A stretch of DNA of 21,222 nucleotides from Acidobacteriota bacterium. Its GTDB lineage: Bacteria > Acidobacteriota > Terriglobia > UBA7540. The first letter of the stretch is position 1. Every line of letters begins with the position of its first letter. Of this stretch, positions 1-7,169 are shown piece after piece. The stretch is taken from contig JAJXZM010000534.1 in NCBI GenBank assembly GCA_021780055.1, forward strand, positions 1 through 21,222, written 5' to 3'. A program made the position numbers and the translations under genes. Under the pieces are notes generated by a model, which searched no databases, was not told where the DNA came from, and saw only the letters and a list, made by a program, of their open reading frames with translations.

Positions 1-206
1 CTTTCAACTTCAGCCGTGTGCCGCGCGCAATCGAGTCTCACAAGCCGCTGAAAATGCGCCAGCAGAAGCAGGTAACCGCGCGTCTTGCTTGCAATGACCC
101 GCTCCACAACCAGGCGAACGCGGCTATCGTCCAAACGTCCGTTGACCAAACACAGGCGGAACAGTTGCTTGGCTTGGCGGCCGGCTTGTCGATTTGTTTT
201 CGTCAT
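1..206 (-). CDS. atpH: ATP synthase F1 delta subunit, N-terminal part (cut by window edge)
   Basis: The delta subunit (OSCP in mitochondria) joins the F1 head to the peripheral stalk formed by subunit b. Only about 68 N-terminal codons are inside the window. The reading frame opens just after the atpF stop and reads MTKTNRQAGRQAKQLFRLCL, later ERVIASKTRGYLLLLAHFQR and ending HTAEVES. The last motif is typical of the end of the delta N-terminal helical domain. ATG at 206 is used here; an in-frame GTG at 218 is also possible, and neither has a strong ribosome binding site. The gene follows atpF by about 20 bases, so it belongs to the same minus-strand operon, which should continue outside the window with atpA, atpG, atpD and atpC. 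Identity rests on the order a-c-b-delta plus these motifs. Confidence 0.85.
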   Translation of the reverse strand, partial: MTKTNRQAGRQAKQLFRLCLVNGRLDDSRVRLVVERVIASKTRGYLLLLAHFQRLVRLDCARHTAEVE

Positions 207-225
207 CGTCCGCGCCACACTCTCG

Positions 226-777
226 CTATGCAGCCAGCCGTCTTGCTGTTTCCTCAGCCAATCGGCGCTGGTCTTCGGATGTCAAAACCTTGCCAGTAAC
301 CACCGCTGTGGTCTGCACAACCAACCGTCCCACCTCGTGTTTGAGGTCGGCCAGCATCCGCGCGTAGTCCTGAGCGGCGGCCTCGCGCGACTTGGCAACT
401 ATCTGCTCGGCTGCCGCAATCGCCTTTTGCGTTTCCTGCTCCTGCAGCCGAGCGGCGGCGGCTCGGGCCTCCTCGATCAGTTTGGCCGCCTGAACATTGG
501 CCTGCATCATCACTTCATGGCGCAGGGCCTCAGTCCGAGCCAGTTCCTCCTTGATCTTTTCCGAGTTGGCCAGCCCTTGCGCGATTTGCTGACGACGCAC
601 CTCGAGCATCTTCAGAATCGGCTTGTAGGCGAATCGGTAAAGGAGCGCGCAGACGATACAGAAGCTGATAATCTGGGGAAGCAAGTGTGCCCAGTCTACC
701 CCAAACACCTTGACTATCCGCTCGGGGCGTCCCGTACTGGTTTCCTGTTGCAGCAACAGAAGAGCATTCATCATCAT
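226..777 (-). CDS. atpF: ATP synthase F0 subunit b
   Basis: Subunit b forms the peripheral stalk (stator) that holds the a subunit and F1 head against rotation. The 183-residue product has a short polar start, one membrane span at about residues 30-50 (PQIISFCIVCALLYRFAY), then a long charged alanine-, glutamate- and lysine-rich helix (about 55-180), which is the classic b-subunit form. A family-like segment YKPILKMLEVRRQQI follows the membrane span. The start is one of three ATG codons in a row at 777-769; upstream there is only a weak AGGTTGG ribosome binding site. A strong hairpin (796-823) sits just upstream of that site and downstream of atpE, so expression of b may be set separately from c. 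Stop TAG at 226-228. Confidence 0.95.
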   Translation of the reverse strand: MMMNALLLLQQETSTGRPERIVKVFGVDWAHLLPQIISFCIVCALLYRFAYKPILKMLEVRRQQIAQGLANSEKIKEELARTEALRHEVMMQANVQAAKLIEEARAAAARLQEQETQKAIAAAEQIVAKSREAAAQDYARMLADLKHEVGRLVVQTTAVVTGKVLTSEDQRRLAEETARRLAA

Positions 778-795
778 AATTTTCCAACCTGAGAA

Positions 796-823
796 CCGGG
801 CTGCCTACGGCTTGGCAGCCCGG
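796..823 (-). promoter_or_regulatory. Perfect 10-bp hairpin between atpE and atpF
   Basis: In the minus-strand transcript CCGGGCTGCC is followed by an 8-base loop and then GGCAGCCCGG, a perfect GC-rich stem of 10 base pairs. It begins 9 bases after the atpE stop codon and ends about 18 bases before the atpF start, right next to the weak AGGTTGG ribosome binding site. No run of T follows it, so it is not a standard intrinsic terminator. It may protect the 3' end of an atpB-atpE message, hinder translation of atpF, or mark a processing site. The role is inference; the structure is seen directly. Confidence 0.7.
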
Positions 824-832
824 CAGTTTTCC

Positions 833-1021
833 CTATCGCACAAGGAATAGGGCGTAAAACACGATCGCTTCAGCAAAGGCAATGGCCAGGATGGACTGAA
901 CCAGAATTTTTGTGGAGGCCGTGGGATTCCGTCCCACCGCTTCCGAAGCTTTCATGCCGATGAGACCAACGCCCAAGGCCGCGCCAAGTGCTGCCAGACC
1001 AACGTGAATGCTACCCGTCAT
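833..1021 (-). CDS. atpE: ATP synthase F0 subunit c (proton type)
   Basis: Subunit c forms the membrane rotor ring that carries ions through F0. ATG at 1021 follows an AGAGGCGACATC-type ribosome binding region, giving a 62-residue hairpin of two membrane helices (about 7-29 and 41-60) joined by the loop VGRNP. This is shorter than the usual 70-90 residues, mainly because both ends are trimmed. The ion-binding carboxylate is Glu51 in FAEAI. The helix-1 position that holds Gln in sodium-binding c subunits (as in Ilyobacter) is Val here, and the residue after Glu is Ala rather than Ser or Thr, so the ring most likely carries protons. The open frame extends upstream to 1090, but that extension would overlap the end of atpB and is not c-like. 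Confidence 0.95.
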   Translation of the reverse strand: MTGSIHVGLAALGAALGVGLIGMKASEAVGRNPTASTKILVQSILAIAFAEAIVFYALFLVR

Positions 1022-1086
1022 ATGATGTCGCCTCTCTTTCTCCGGCTCCCGCGATTGAACACGGTCAAGCCGTTGAAGTTTGTCGT

Positions 1087-2148
1087 TCACCGGTGTGCAG
1101 CTGCCGGTGCTTCCTCCTCATGCTGGCAATTCAGCACAACAAAAACAGCGGTCAACAGCATGAAGACCAGCGCCTGGACCAGTCCCATCAGCAGTTCCAG
1201 GAAATAAAATGGAATCTGGATCAACCAGCCAAAGCCTGGAACCATGACCGCCATGGTCTCCAGCATGTTCTCACCGGCAAAGATGTTGCCGTAAAGACGA
1301 AAGCTCAGGGAAATTGGCCGGAACAGAATCGATATCATTTCGAGGAAGCCCGCCGCAAAGAACACAAATACAATGAGGGGCTTTAACAGACCCACCACGT
1401 CGCCCTTCGGCCCAAACAACTCTTTCAGAAACGCGATCGGACCGACTTCCTGAAGGGCCCACACGAGCCACAGCACGAAAAAAACAAGAGACATCGCAAA
1501 CGTCATGTTGACATCAGCGTTGGCGCCTCGAAACAATGGCTCGTCGATCACGAACCCGTGAGGGGTATGATGTCCCCATCCGATCGAACCTACTCCAGGG
1601 ATAAGGCCTGCCCAATTTGTTGCAAGAATGAAAATGAAAACCGTCGCAAAAAACCAAAAGGTTTTCTTTGCCAGATGCGGGCCGACGATTCCCTCCAAAA
1701 ATGTGTACAAGCCTTCCACCAGCCACTCCAGGAAGTTCTGAGCTCCATCTGGCACCTGCTTCATATTTCGAGTGGCGTATTGCGCAAAGAGGATCAGCGC
1801 CAGAGCAACGATCCAACTTACAATCATGGAATTGGTAATCGGGATGCCAAAAACGCGGGTGATCTCGACGGCCTTTTGTGGGAGGCCGTGGCTCTCCCTT
1901 TCGGCGGTCACCGGCGCCAGGTCCTCCTGCTCGGAATGGCTCTGGACTGCCACTGCGGTCGTGACACTCGCCGGTACGACGTCCGACGGAGCATCCACCG
2001 CAAACATCACTTTGGCACTAAGGCCCATGATGGCTGCGACAAGAAATACCAACATCACTTTGGCTTTCAATTTGGACAAAACCGCGTATCTGAAAAGAGT
2101 CGCAGCGCGTGCCAGGTGTTTGCTGTTTTTAAAGGTCTTTTGTAACAC
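1087..2148 (-). CDS. atpB: ATP synthase F0 subunit a, with long N-terminal extension
   Basis: Subunit a is the stator channel that passes protons to and from the c ring. Family signatures include GIPITNSMI at the start of the conserved domain, FATVFIFILATNWAGLIPG, and SFRLYGNIFAGE, whose Arg (residue 284 from this start) is the essential arginine facing the c-ring carboxylate. A membrane or signal-like segment near residues 29-50 (MLVFLVAAIMGLSAKV) and about 50 low-complexity residues precede the conserved domain, so the protein is about 100 residues longer than the common form. The start chosen is GTG 2148, which has AGAGGG five bases upstream; GTG 2169 lies in frame but lacks such a site. 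The protein ends in a histidine- and glutamate-rich tail. First gene of the atp operon here; no atpI is seen upstream. Confidence 0.93.
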   Translation of the reverse strand: MLQKTFKNSKHLARAATLFRYAVLSKLKAKVMLVFLVAAIMGLSAKVMFAVDAPSDVVPASVTTAVAVQSHSEQEDLAPVTAERESHGLPQKAVEITRVFGIPITNSMIVSWIVALALILFAQYATRNMKQVPDGAQNFLEWLVEGLYTFLEGIVGPHLAKKTFWFFATVFIFILATNWAGLIPGVGSIGWGHHTPHGFVIDEPLFRGANADVNMTFAMSLVFFVLWLVWALQEVGPIAFLKELFGPKGDVVGLLKPLIVFVFFAAGFLEMISILFRPISLSFRLYGNIFAGENMLETMAVMVPGFGWLIQIPFYFLELLMGLVQALVFMLLTAVFVVLNCQHEEEAPAAAHR

Positions 2149-2287
2149 CTCATCCCTCTGTGTCGCCACATCCGGAGGCTAATACTTCGGCTGTCGGTGC
2201 TTCGAAAAGAACCGTTGCAAACAGGTTCCCCTCGTGGGCCATGACTTTATCTGCGCTATCATCCTACGGTTTGAAGAGTGCCCGGAG

Positions 2288-2307
2288 AACTGTCAAAACT
2301 ACCAGTT
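2288..2307 (-). promoter_or_regulatory. Repeated 20-bp box, copy 1 (upstream of atpB)
   Basis: Reading toward atpB the site is AACTGGTAGTTTTGACAGTT. Its ends AACTG and CAGTT form an inverted repeat. It matches copies at 4498, 4537, 7523 and 18927. It contains TTGACA, but I see no good -10 hexamer at about 17 bases downstream, so a plain -35 explanation is weak. A likely protein-binding site controlling the ATP synthase operon; the regulator is unknown. Confidence 0.6.
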
Positions 2308-2454
2308 TGTCGGCATTAGCTCGGAGGGGATTCACCGCAGTTTCAGGAGGTTGGCTTCCCTTTCCTTCTAGTACAGAAAACTCGCGCGGGAATTGTATAT
2401 CAGCATGGATGCATCAGTGCTTATCGAATCAGCGATTCACAGGTAGTGCTCGGA

Positions 2455-2616
2455 CTACAAGGTCAGCCGCTTGGTTCGCACCACCCAGGACTTTTCATCA
2501 AACTCCCACAAGCCGTAGTCGTTGTCTAGCCCGCAGGCCAGCAGCGAATCGATCAATCCAGCGTTTGTGTGAAACTCGCCAAAACCGGCCGACGACTTGA
2601 TAGGAATCCATGTGGA
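2455..2616 (-). pseudogene. Protein-like remnant without a start codon
   Basis: The minus strand carries 53 open codons ending in TAG at 2455, preceded by an in-frame TGA at 2617-2619. The translation contains GEFHTNAGLIDSLL, then GLDNDYGLWEFDEKSW and ends RTKRLTL. Its balanced, globular-looking composition differs from the shadow frames around it. There is no ATG; only TTG or ATT codons could start it. I do not recognise the family. It may be the C-terminal scrap of a lost gene between atpB and the DUF481 gene. Confidence 0.3.
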
Positions 2617-2660
2617 TCAACGGAAACGGGCATCCCAGTTTGTGGACGACCTGCGTGAGG

Positions 2661-3746
2661 CTAGCGGTTACCAAAGCTCAGGCTCAAACCAGTGGTGGAT
2701 CCGTAGTCGCTCCCGGAGAATCCAGGCGGTGGACGATTATCCCAGTTGCCATAAAAGGTGATATTCCAATTGAGCTTGCCCCAGATCTTGACGTAGTAAC
2801 TCGAGTCCAGGGTGATATGCAATCGTCCAGGCTCAGAAATGGCTGGCAGCAAATTGGCGCTGGTCTTCAAGGTCGTCCGGTCGAACCGGAAGAGCTCTAG
2901 ATTTGTTCCGAACAGACCCGAAGTCACGTGTTGGGTTTCGGCCGCTATAACCGCCTGATGGTAGTTGATCTGCTGCCACGCGAGACCTCCATACACGGTG
3001 AACAGAGTACCGCCCGTGTTCTTGATATACCGTCCGATGCCACCGGCGAAGGTACCCTGCAACTGGATGCCCTGAGCCGAACTCTGAAGGAAGTCAGCTA
3101 TCCCCGTGTAGTACCAATTCTTCCATTGCATAAGCCGACGCCCCGAGAGCATAAGGTCGTTCCGGGTCGAAGTGCTCACTCCAGAGCTGGAATTAAGGTT
3201 TGAGGTGTAGCTCGCCCCGGCGGACCAGCGGTCCTGCACGTAGTTGACTTCTGTATTGAGATTGTATTGGGTCGATTGATTGCCTTTCGTATAGGTCGAG
3301 CCCAGGCCAATTTCACCGTTGAAACGCTGCCAGACCTTAGTAGAGGTCTGACTCACGTCAATAACTTGCTTCCGCTCGAGGGTAACCTTCTTCTCCGGGG
3401 CCTCCACAACTTCAATTTGCAGAGGACGTCCGCCCTGAGTTTTAGGAACAGAAAGTACACCCGTATAGACTATTCCGTCTTGCGTCTTGACGAGGAACAA
3501 CTGCGTGCTTTCAACGTGATCAACCTCTGTCCAATCAACGGAGATAGTGTTGAGAATGTAGTCCACGCTGATGTAGAGCGTATTCGACTGGAGGGATTTG
3601 ATTTCACAAGTGATCTTGTCGCCGTTCTTCATAACAATGACGTCGGATTTATCTCGCGCGCTCAGCGGCAGGGCCAGACCCAAAACCGCCAGCAACAGGA
3701 ACCTCACGCATTGACTCAATGCTTCAACGTGGTTGGTTCTTCTCAT
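2661..3746 (-). CDS. DUF481 family outer-membrane beta-barrel protein
   Basis: A 361-residue exported protein. Residues 1-30 form a signal peptide (hydrophobic FLLLAVLGLALPLSA). Residues 34-110 make a small beta domain starting DVIVMKNGDKITCEIKSL, of a kind often found before DUF481 barrels. From about residue 135 to the end, alternating polar and aromatic strands (for example NLNTEVNYVQDRWSAGASYT) form the barrel, which ends in GLSLSFGNR. DUF481 proteins (Escherichia coli YdiY) are thought to sit in the outer membrane; the substrate is unknown. The start ATG at 3746 has GAGGG nine bases upstream. The gene is monocistronic or ends a unit with the decayed transporter gene upstream. Family assignment is by pattern and is fairly secure; function is not. 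Confidence 0.82.
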   Translation of the reverse strand: MRRTNHVEALSQCVRFLLLAVLGLALPLSARDKSDVIVMKNGDKITCEIKSLQSNTLYISVDYILNTISVDWTEVDHVESTQLFLVKTQDGIVYTGVLSVPKTQGGRPLQIEVVEAPEKKVTLERKQVIDVSQTSTKVWQRFNGEIGLGSTYTKGNQSTQYNLNTEVNYVQDRWSAGASYTSNLNSSSGVSTSTRNDLMLSGRRLMQWKNWYYTGIADFLQSSAQGIQLQGTFAGGIGRYIKNTGGTLFTVYGGLAWQQINYHQAVIAAETQHVTSGLFGTNLELFRFDRTTLKTSANLLPAISEPGRLHITLDSSYYVKIWGKLNWNITFYGNWDNRPPPGFSGSDYGSTTGLSLSFGNR

Positions 3747-3895
3747 GGCACATATCCCTCGAGTGAATTCCAGTCCAGCAGGTAATCGAAAATTACCCCC
3801 GGCGGCCCATCAATCATTCTCGGGCTACATGATGCCTGGACCTGATGAGCAGCTTTGCCGCAAATCCATCGCGATCACCGCCGGCTTCAGCCGCC

Positions 3896-4330
3896 TCAAC
3901 CAAAATGTTCATATCCCATCGAAGCCGGCGTAAACTTCTCGTCAATGGTCGTATAGGCCCTTCTGCTTACGGACGCTTTCACCGCCCGGTGGTGGCCCGA
4001 GAGGTAACCAAGAGCGCCTCCGACCCTTGAATTTCTCTCCAGGTCCAGATGCTCGGTCCCATTCACAGTCGGGCGGCCACCGCAATAACCGTTCAGGTCG
4101 AATGCAACCCAGGCCCTTCGCCGAACGATGCGAACCAGGTAGAACTGCACGGACCAGATCGAAAGTGACACACCAAAGAGAGCACCGCCTGCCGCGTATT
4201 CATACGTGATCGTCAGGGCATTGCTTCTCGCTGGGGTGACCAGAAAGGCGCGGGCCTCGAGTTCCTGTCCGCGGAACCCACGCAACAAAAGCAAGGTTGC
4301 TGCAAGCAACAGTAAATGACGGCAGGGCAA
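3896..4330 (-). pseudogene. Decayed outer-membrane transporter (phenol MetA-degradation-like), middle missing
   Basis: The 144-codon frame starts with a signal peptide (HLLLLAATLLLLRGFRG) followed by QELEARAFLVTPARSNALTI, which resembles the first strand of the Phenol_MetA_deg (PF13557) porin-like transporters. The end, NSRVGGALGYLSGHHRAVKA then RRAYTTIDEKFTPASMGYE, resembles the last strands of the same family. Family members are usually about 250-300 residues, so roughly half is missing from the middle, and the central part is scrambled by apparent frame changes. I read this as a pseudogene, or less likely a new short barrel fragment. Two copies of the 20-bp box (4498, 4537) lie upstream with the TTGACA strand pointing to this gene, which suggests its control region outlived it. 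Confidence 0.6.
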
Positions 4331-4497
4331 ATGCCGCGTCTCCTTGAGTCAACCCAGTAGGACCCTTCGCAGCGTGTACTCGAAGGATCATGCGTCAATC
4401 GAACTCCCGATTGACCACAGATTAGTATTGCGTCAATGGGATGTCCTAGGCACACTCCTACCCATACCACACACTAGGACTTCGCCTCAGCATCGCG

Positions 4498-4517
4498 AAC
4501 TGTCAAAAATGCCAGTT
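4498..4517 (-). promoter_or_regulatory. Repeated 20-bp box, copy 2
   Basis: Reading on the minus strand the site is AACTGGCATTTTTGACAGTT, with AACTG and CAGTT as perfect inverted ends. It lies 168 bases upstream of the decayed transporter gene and about 310 bases from sulP, 39 bases from the next copy. Confidence 0.62.
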
Positions 4518-4536
4518 TGAGTGAAGACTATTCCTT

Positions 4537-4556
4537 AACTGGCAAAACTTACAGTT
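4537..4556 (-). promoter_or_regulatory. Repeated 20-bp box, copy 3 (tandem with copy 2)
   Basis: Reading on the minus strand the site is AACTGTAAGTTTTGCCAGTT. It has the same inverted ends as copy 2 but TTGCCA in place of TTGACA. Two copies 39 bases apart in the same orientation suggest cooperative binding. Confidence 0.58.
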
Positions 4557-4722
4557 TCTTTCGATGTGGGACGACCGCATTGTATAGACCGAGGTTTGAG
4601 TTTTATATCTCGTGGTTAAATGTTCTGGCATAGGACGGCGTTTTGCCCTGGGAGACTCTACTCTTCATAAGCAGCCAACGGATTAGAACTATCCTAGGGG
4701 GGATCTGTCAGAACCCCGGCCT

Positions 4723-4742
4723 CGGCGGTCATTTTGTCAGTC
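4723..4742 (+). promoter_or_regulatory. Possible weak copy of the 20-bp box upstream of sulP
   Basis: The plus strand has CATTTTGTCAGTC, matching the right part of the box (TTTTGACAGTC) with one change; the left half matches poorly (13 of 20 overall by my count). It lies about 85 bases before the sulP start and points toward it. Could be chance. Confidence 0.25.
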
Positions 4743-4827
4743 CGTTCAATTGGGGTGGAGTCTTTCGAACAGTCTGGCTGTCGGCATAGCAGCGGAGGTC
4801 AAGCCGGTAACTGAAATCTTAAAGTGG

Positions 4828-6534
4828 ATGAACACCATGACCAATAACGTGGTGCGCCGCACGCATGTCCGAATTCCAGATTGGATGCTCGGATATCAAA
4901 TGGACTGGCTGCGGCCGGATATCATCGCCGGCCTGACCGCTGCTGCGGTAGTTATCCCCAAGGCAATGGCTTACGCGACGGTTGCCGGCCTGCCAGTGCA
5001 GGTGGGACTCTACACAGCTTTCGTACCGATGATCATTTACGCCGTGCTCGGAACCTCCCGCGCTCTCAGCGTTAGCACATCCACAACAATCGCGATTCTT
5101 GTCGGGGCCCAACTCAGCGAAGTTGTTCCAAACGGTGATTCGGCGTCCCTGTTGAGTGCCTCGGCTATATTGACACTGCTGGTGGGGATTATCCTCGTGG
5201 CAGCATCACTCCTACGGCTGGGTTTCGTTGCCAACTTCATTTCTGAGCCCGTGCTGGTCGGCTTCAAGGCTGGGATTGGAATTGTAATTGTGATGGACCA
5301 AATTCCAAAGGTGCTGGGAATCCATTTCCACAAGGGCTCCTTCCTTCGCAATGTACTAAGCATTTTTGGAGGACTCTCTGGCACGTCCGCAGCAACATTG
5401 GCCGTGGGGCTGATCATGATTGCGCTCCTCGTGGGGTTCGAGCGATTTCTCCCTCGGGCCCCAGCGCCGCTCATTGCGGTGGGTCTGGGGATTGCTGGTG
5501 CGGGGCTTCTTGGGTTGCAAACCCACGGCATAGAGCTGGTTGGCCAGATTCCCAAAGGCCTTCCTTCTATCCGAGTGCCAGATCTCTCCCTTGCAGCAAA
5601 GCTCTGGCCAGGGGCGATGGGTATCGCATTGATGAGCTTCACCGAAACAATCGCCGCCGGGCGCGCATTTGTCGGGACTGACGAACCGCCTGTACGACCG
5701 AATCAGGAGTTATTGGCGACAGGTCTTGCCAACGCGGCCGGCGCCATGTTCGGGAGCATGGCCGCTGGGGGAGGCACTACTCAGACTGCAGTGAACCGCC
5801 TGGCAGGAGCGCGCACACAACTTTCAGAGCTGGTCACCGGCGGCGGCACCCTGGTCACCTTGCTTTTTCTCTCCCCATTGATCGCGCTGATGCCGCAAGC
5901 CACGCTGGCGGCTGTCGTCATTGTTTACTCTATTGGATTAATCAAGCCCAAGGAGTTCAGAGCGATCCTCAAGATTAGGCGCGCGGAGTTCACTTGGGCA
6001 CTCGCTGCCCTGGCAGGGGTGGTCTTGCTCGGCACCCTGCAGGGCATCATCGTCGCCATCGTGATATCGCTGGTGGCCCTTTCACACCAGGTCGCCAACC
6101 CGCCCGTCTACGAGCTGGGGCGAAAACCGGGCACCAATGTATTTCGGGCTCTTTCCAAGGAGCATCCTGAGGACGAAACGTTTTCCGGTCTGTTGATTCT
6201 ACGGCTGGAAGGGCGCATTTTCTTCGCCAATGCGGAACGTATTGGACAGAAAATGAAGCCCCTGATTGATGCAGCCAAACCGAAAATTGTGGCGATCGAT
6301 ATGAGCGGCGTATTCGATCTAGAGTACACCGCCTTGAAGATGCTGGCCGAAGCCGAGAAGAAACAGCGGGAGCAGGGAGTGCTGCTTTGGCTTGTAGGAC
6401 TCAACCCGGAAGTTCTCGCGGTGGTTCAACGGTCTACTTTAGGCGCGATTTTTGGGCGTGAGAGGATGCACTTTACTCTGGAACTGGCTGTCGCTAAATA
6501 CATGGCATCCTGCTCAACTGGAAGGCCATTCTGA
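4828..6534 (+). CDS. SulP/SLC26 family anion transporter with STAS domain
   Basis: An inner-membrane transporter for an anion such as sulfate, bicarbonate or chloride. The N-terminal part carries the SulP signature DIIAGLTAAAVVIPKAMAYA followed by GLPVQVGLYTAFVPMI. A long run of membrane helices follows, to about residue 420, including FTETIAAGRAF and GGTTQTAVNRLAGARTQ. A cytoplasmic STAS domain occupies about residues 450-560 (LRLEGRIFFANAERI, then AIDMSGVFDLEYTALKML). At 568 residues it has full family length. ATG 4828 is used because it leaves a sensible short N-terminus; the frame opens further up at TTG 4750 and another ATG lies at 4837, and none has a strong ribosome binding site. The sequence does not reveal the substrate; there is no adjacent carbonic anhydrase or sulfate-assimilation gene. 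The next gene is a small channel protein 215 bases downstream. Confidence 0.92.
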   Translation: MNTMTNNVVRRTHVRIPDWMLGYQMDWLRPDIIAGLTAAAVVIPKAMAYATVAGLPVQVGLYTAFVPMIIYAVLGTSRALSVSTSTTIAILVGAQLSEVVPNGDSASLLSASAILTLLVGIILVAASLLRLGFVANFISEPVLVGFKAGIGIVIVMDQIPKVLGIHFHKGSFLRNVLSIFGGLSGTSAATLAVGLIMIALLVGFERFLPRAPAPLIAVGLGIAGAGLLGLQTHGIELVGQIPKGLPSIRVPDLSLAAKLWPGAMGIALMSFTETIAAGRAFVGTDEPPVRPNQELLATGLANAAGAMFGSMAAGGGTTQTAVNRLAGARTQLSELVTGGGTLVTLLFLSPLIALMPQATLAAVVIVYSIGLIKPKEFRAILKIRRAEFTWALAALAGVVLLGTLQGIIVAIVISLVALSHQVANPPVYELGRKPGTNVFRALSKEHPEDETFSGLLILRLEGRIFFANAERIGQKMKPLIDAAKPKIVAIDMSGVFDLEYTALKMLAEAEKKQREQGVLLWLVGLNPEVLAVVQRSTLGAIFGRERMHFTLELAVAKYMASCSTGRPF

Positions 6535-6749
6535 TACAAGCTCACGATACCACCGGCTCCGACGAGGTTAGTATGCGCTCGCACGCACCGGAGAGCCGCA
6601 GATGTTTCCAAATAGCATGAGATGGAGCCACAAGGCATCGTTCTCCCACCGAATAGGAATTGAGACAGTCGCAAGGCTCAATAACGGCTCAGCGGCAGAG
6701 CAAATGCGTTCTGGTTCGAGTTCGCATTTCAGAAGAGTAAAATTCAATC

Positions 6750-7169
6750 ATGTTATATCACATACTTATTGCTAGTGCACTCGTGGGCGGTACGGTGGTT
6801 GTACATGCCGCCGGACTCGCGTTGGTGTTGCGGTTTCTGAGGAAGTCGCTCGCCATGCCCCCGATACGGCCATGGCCTATCGCTTGGCTGCTCATCCGGC
6901 TGACGTGGCTTCTGATCTTGATTCATCTGGTCGAGATTACGGTCTGGGGATTGACTTATCTGTGGGGAAAATGCCTGCCTGATGCCGAGTCGGCGTTCTA
7001 CTTTTCCGGAGTCACCTATACAACGATTGGATATGGCGATCTGGTTCTGGCAAAACCGTGGCGCATGCTCGGCCCTGTCGAGGGACTGACTGGCATTCTC
7101 ATGTGCGGATTGTCCGCAGGCCTGTTCTTCGCAACGCTTAGCAGAATCTTAGCCGTCAGGGACCGCTGA
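6750..7169 (+). CDS. Small ion channel protein (potassium selectivity filter)
   Basis: A 139-residue inner-membrane protein of the Ion_trans_2 (PF07885) type. It has a first membrane segment at about residues 5-30, a second at 44-71, a pore helix and filter, and a last segment at 105-132. The filter is T91-T92-I93-G94-Y95-G96-D97, the potassium signature TxGYGD. No RCK or cyclic-nucleotide-binding domain follows, so this is a minimal pore without an obvious gate; a tetramer is expected from the family. The ATG at 6750 has only a weak AGAAGAG upstream. It follows sulP on the same strand after 215 bases, so co-transcription is possible. Physiologically it could balance charge for the anion transporter, which is inference. 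Confidence 0.85.
   Translation: MLYHILIASALVGGTVVVHAAGLALVLRFLRKSLAMPPIRPWPIAWLLIRLTWLLILIHLVEITVWGLTYLWGKCLPDAESAFYFSGVTYTTIGYGDLVLAKPWRMLGPVEGLTGILMCGLSAGLFFATLSRILAVRDR

Larger units (their letters stand above)
2149..2660. other. Intergenic region upstream of the atp operon
   Basis: About 500 bases between atpB and the end of the DUF481 gene. It holds one copy of the repeated 20-bp box (2288-2307) about 140 bases before the chosen atpB start. It also holds a protein-like open stretch without a start codon on the minus strand (2455-2616). No atpI- or atpZ-like gene and no clear intrinsic terminator is visible. A plus-strand open frame of 146 codons across this stretch is rich in Ser, Thr and Arg and does not look like a protein. 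Confidence 0.6.
4331..4827. other. Divergent control region between decayed transporter and sulP
   Basis: This stretch of about 500 bases holds two strong copies of the 20-bp box (4498-4517, 4537-4556; 39 bases apart) and a weaker copy on the plus strand (4723-4742). It also holds an inverted repeat GTCCTAG...CTAGGAC (4443-4449 and 4474-4480). The open frames here are short shadows. No RNA gene is recognised. Confidence 0.55.

Noticed and set aside
1558..2145. Plus-strand frame of 195 codons opposite atpB
   Set aside because: Antisense shadow of a well-supported atpB; composition rich in Lys, Arg, His and Cys with no family pattern.
2160..2600. Plus-strand open frame of 146 codons upstream of atpB
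   Set aside because: Ser/Thr/Arg-rich with no family resemblance and no ribosome binding site; it covers the atp control region and the 20-bp box.
6660..6685. Possible further box copy (TTGAGACAGTCGC) upstream of the channel gene
   Set aside because: Shares GACAGTC but needs an inserted base and lacks the left half; too weak to count.
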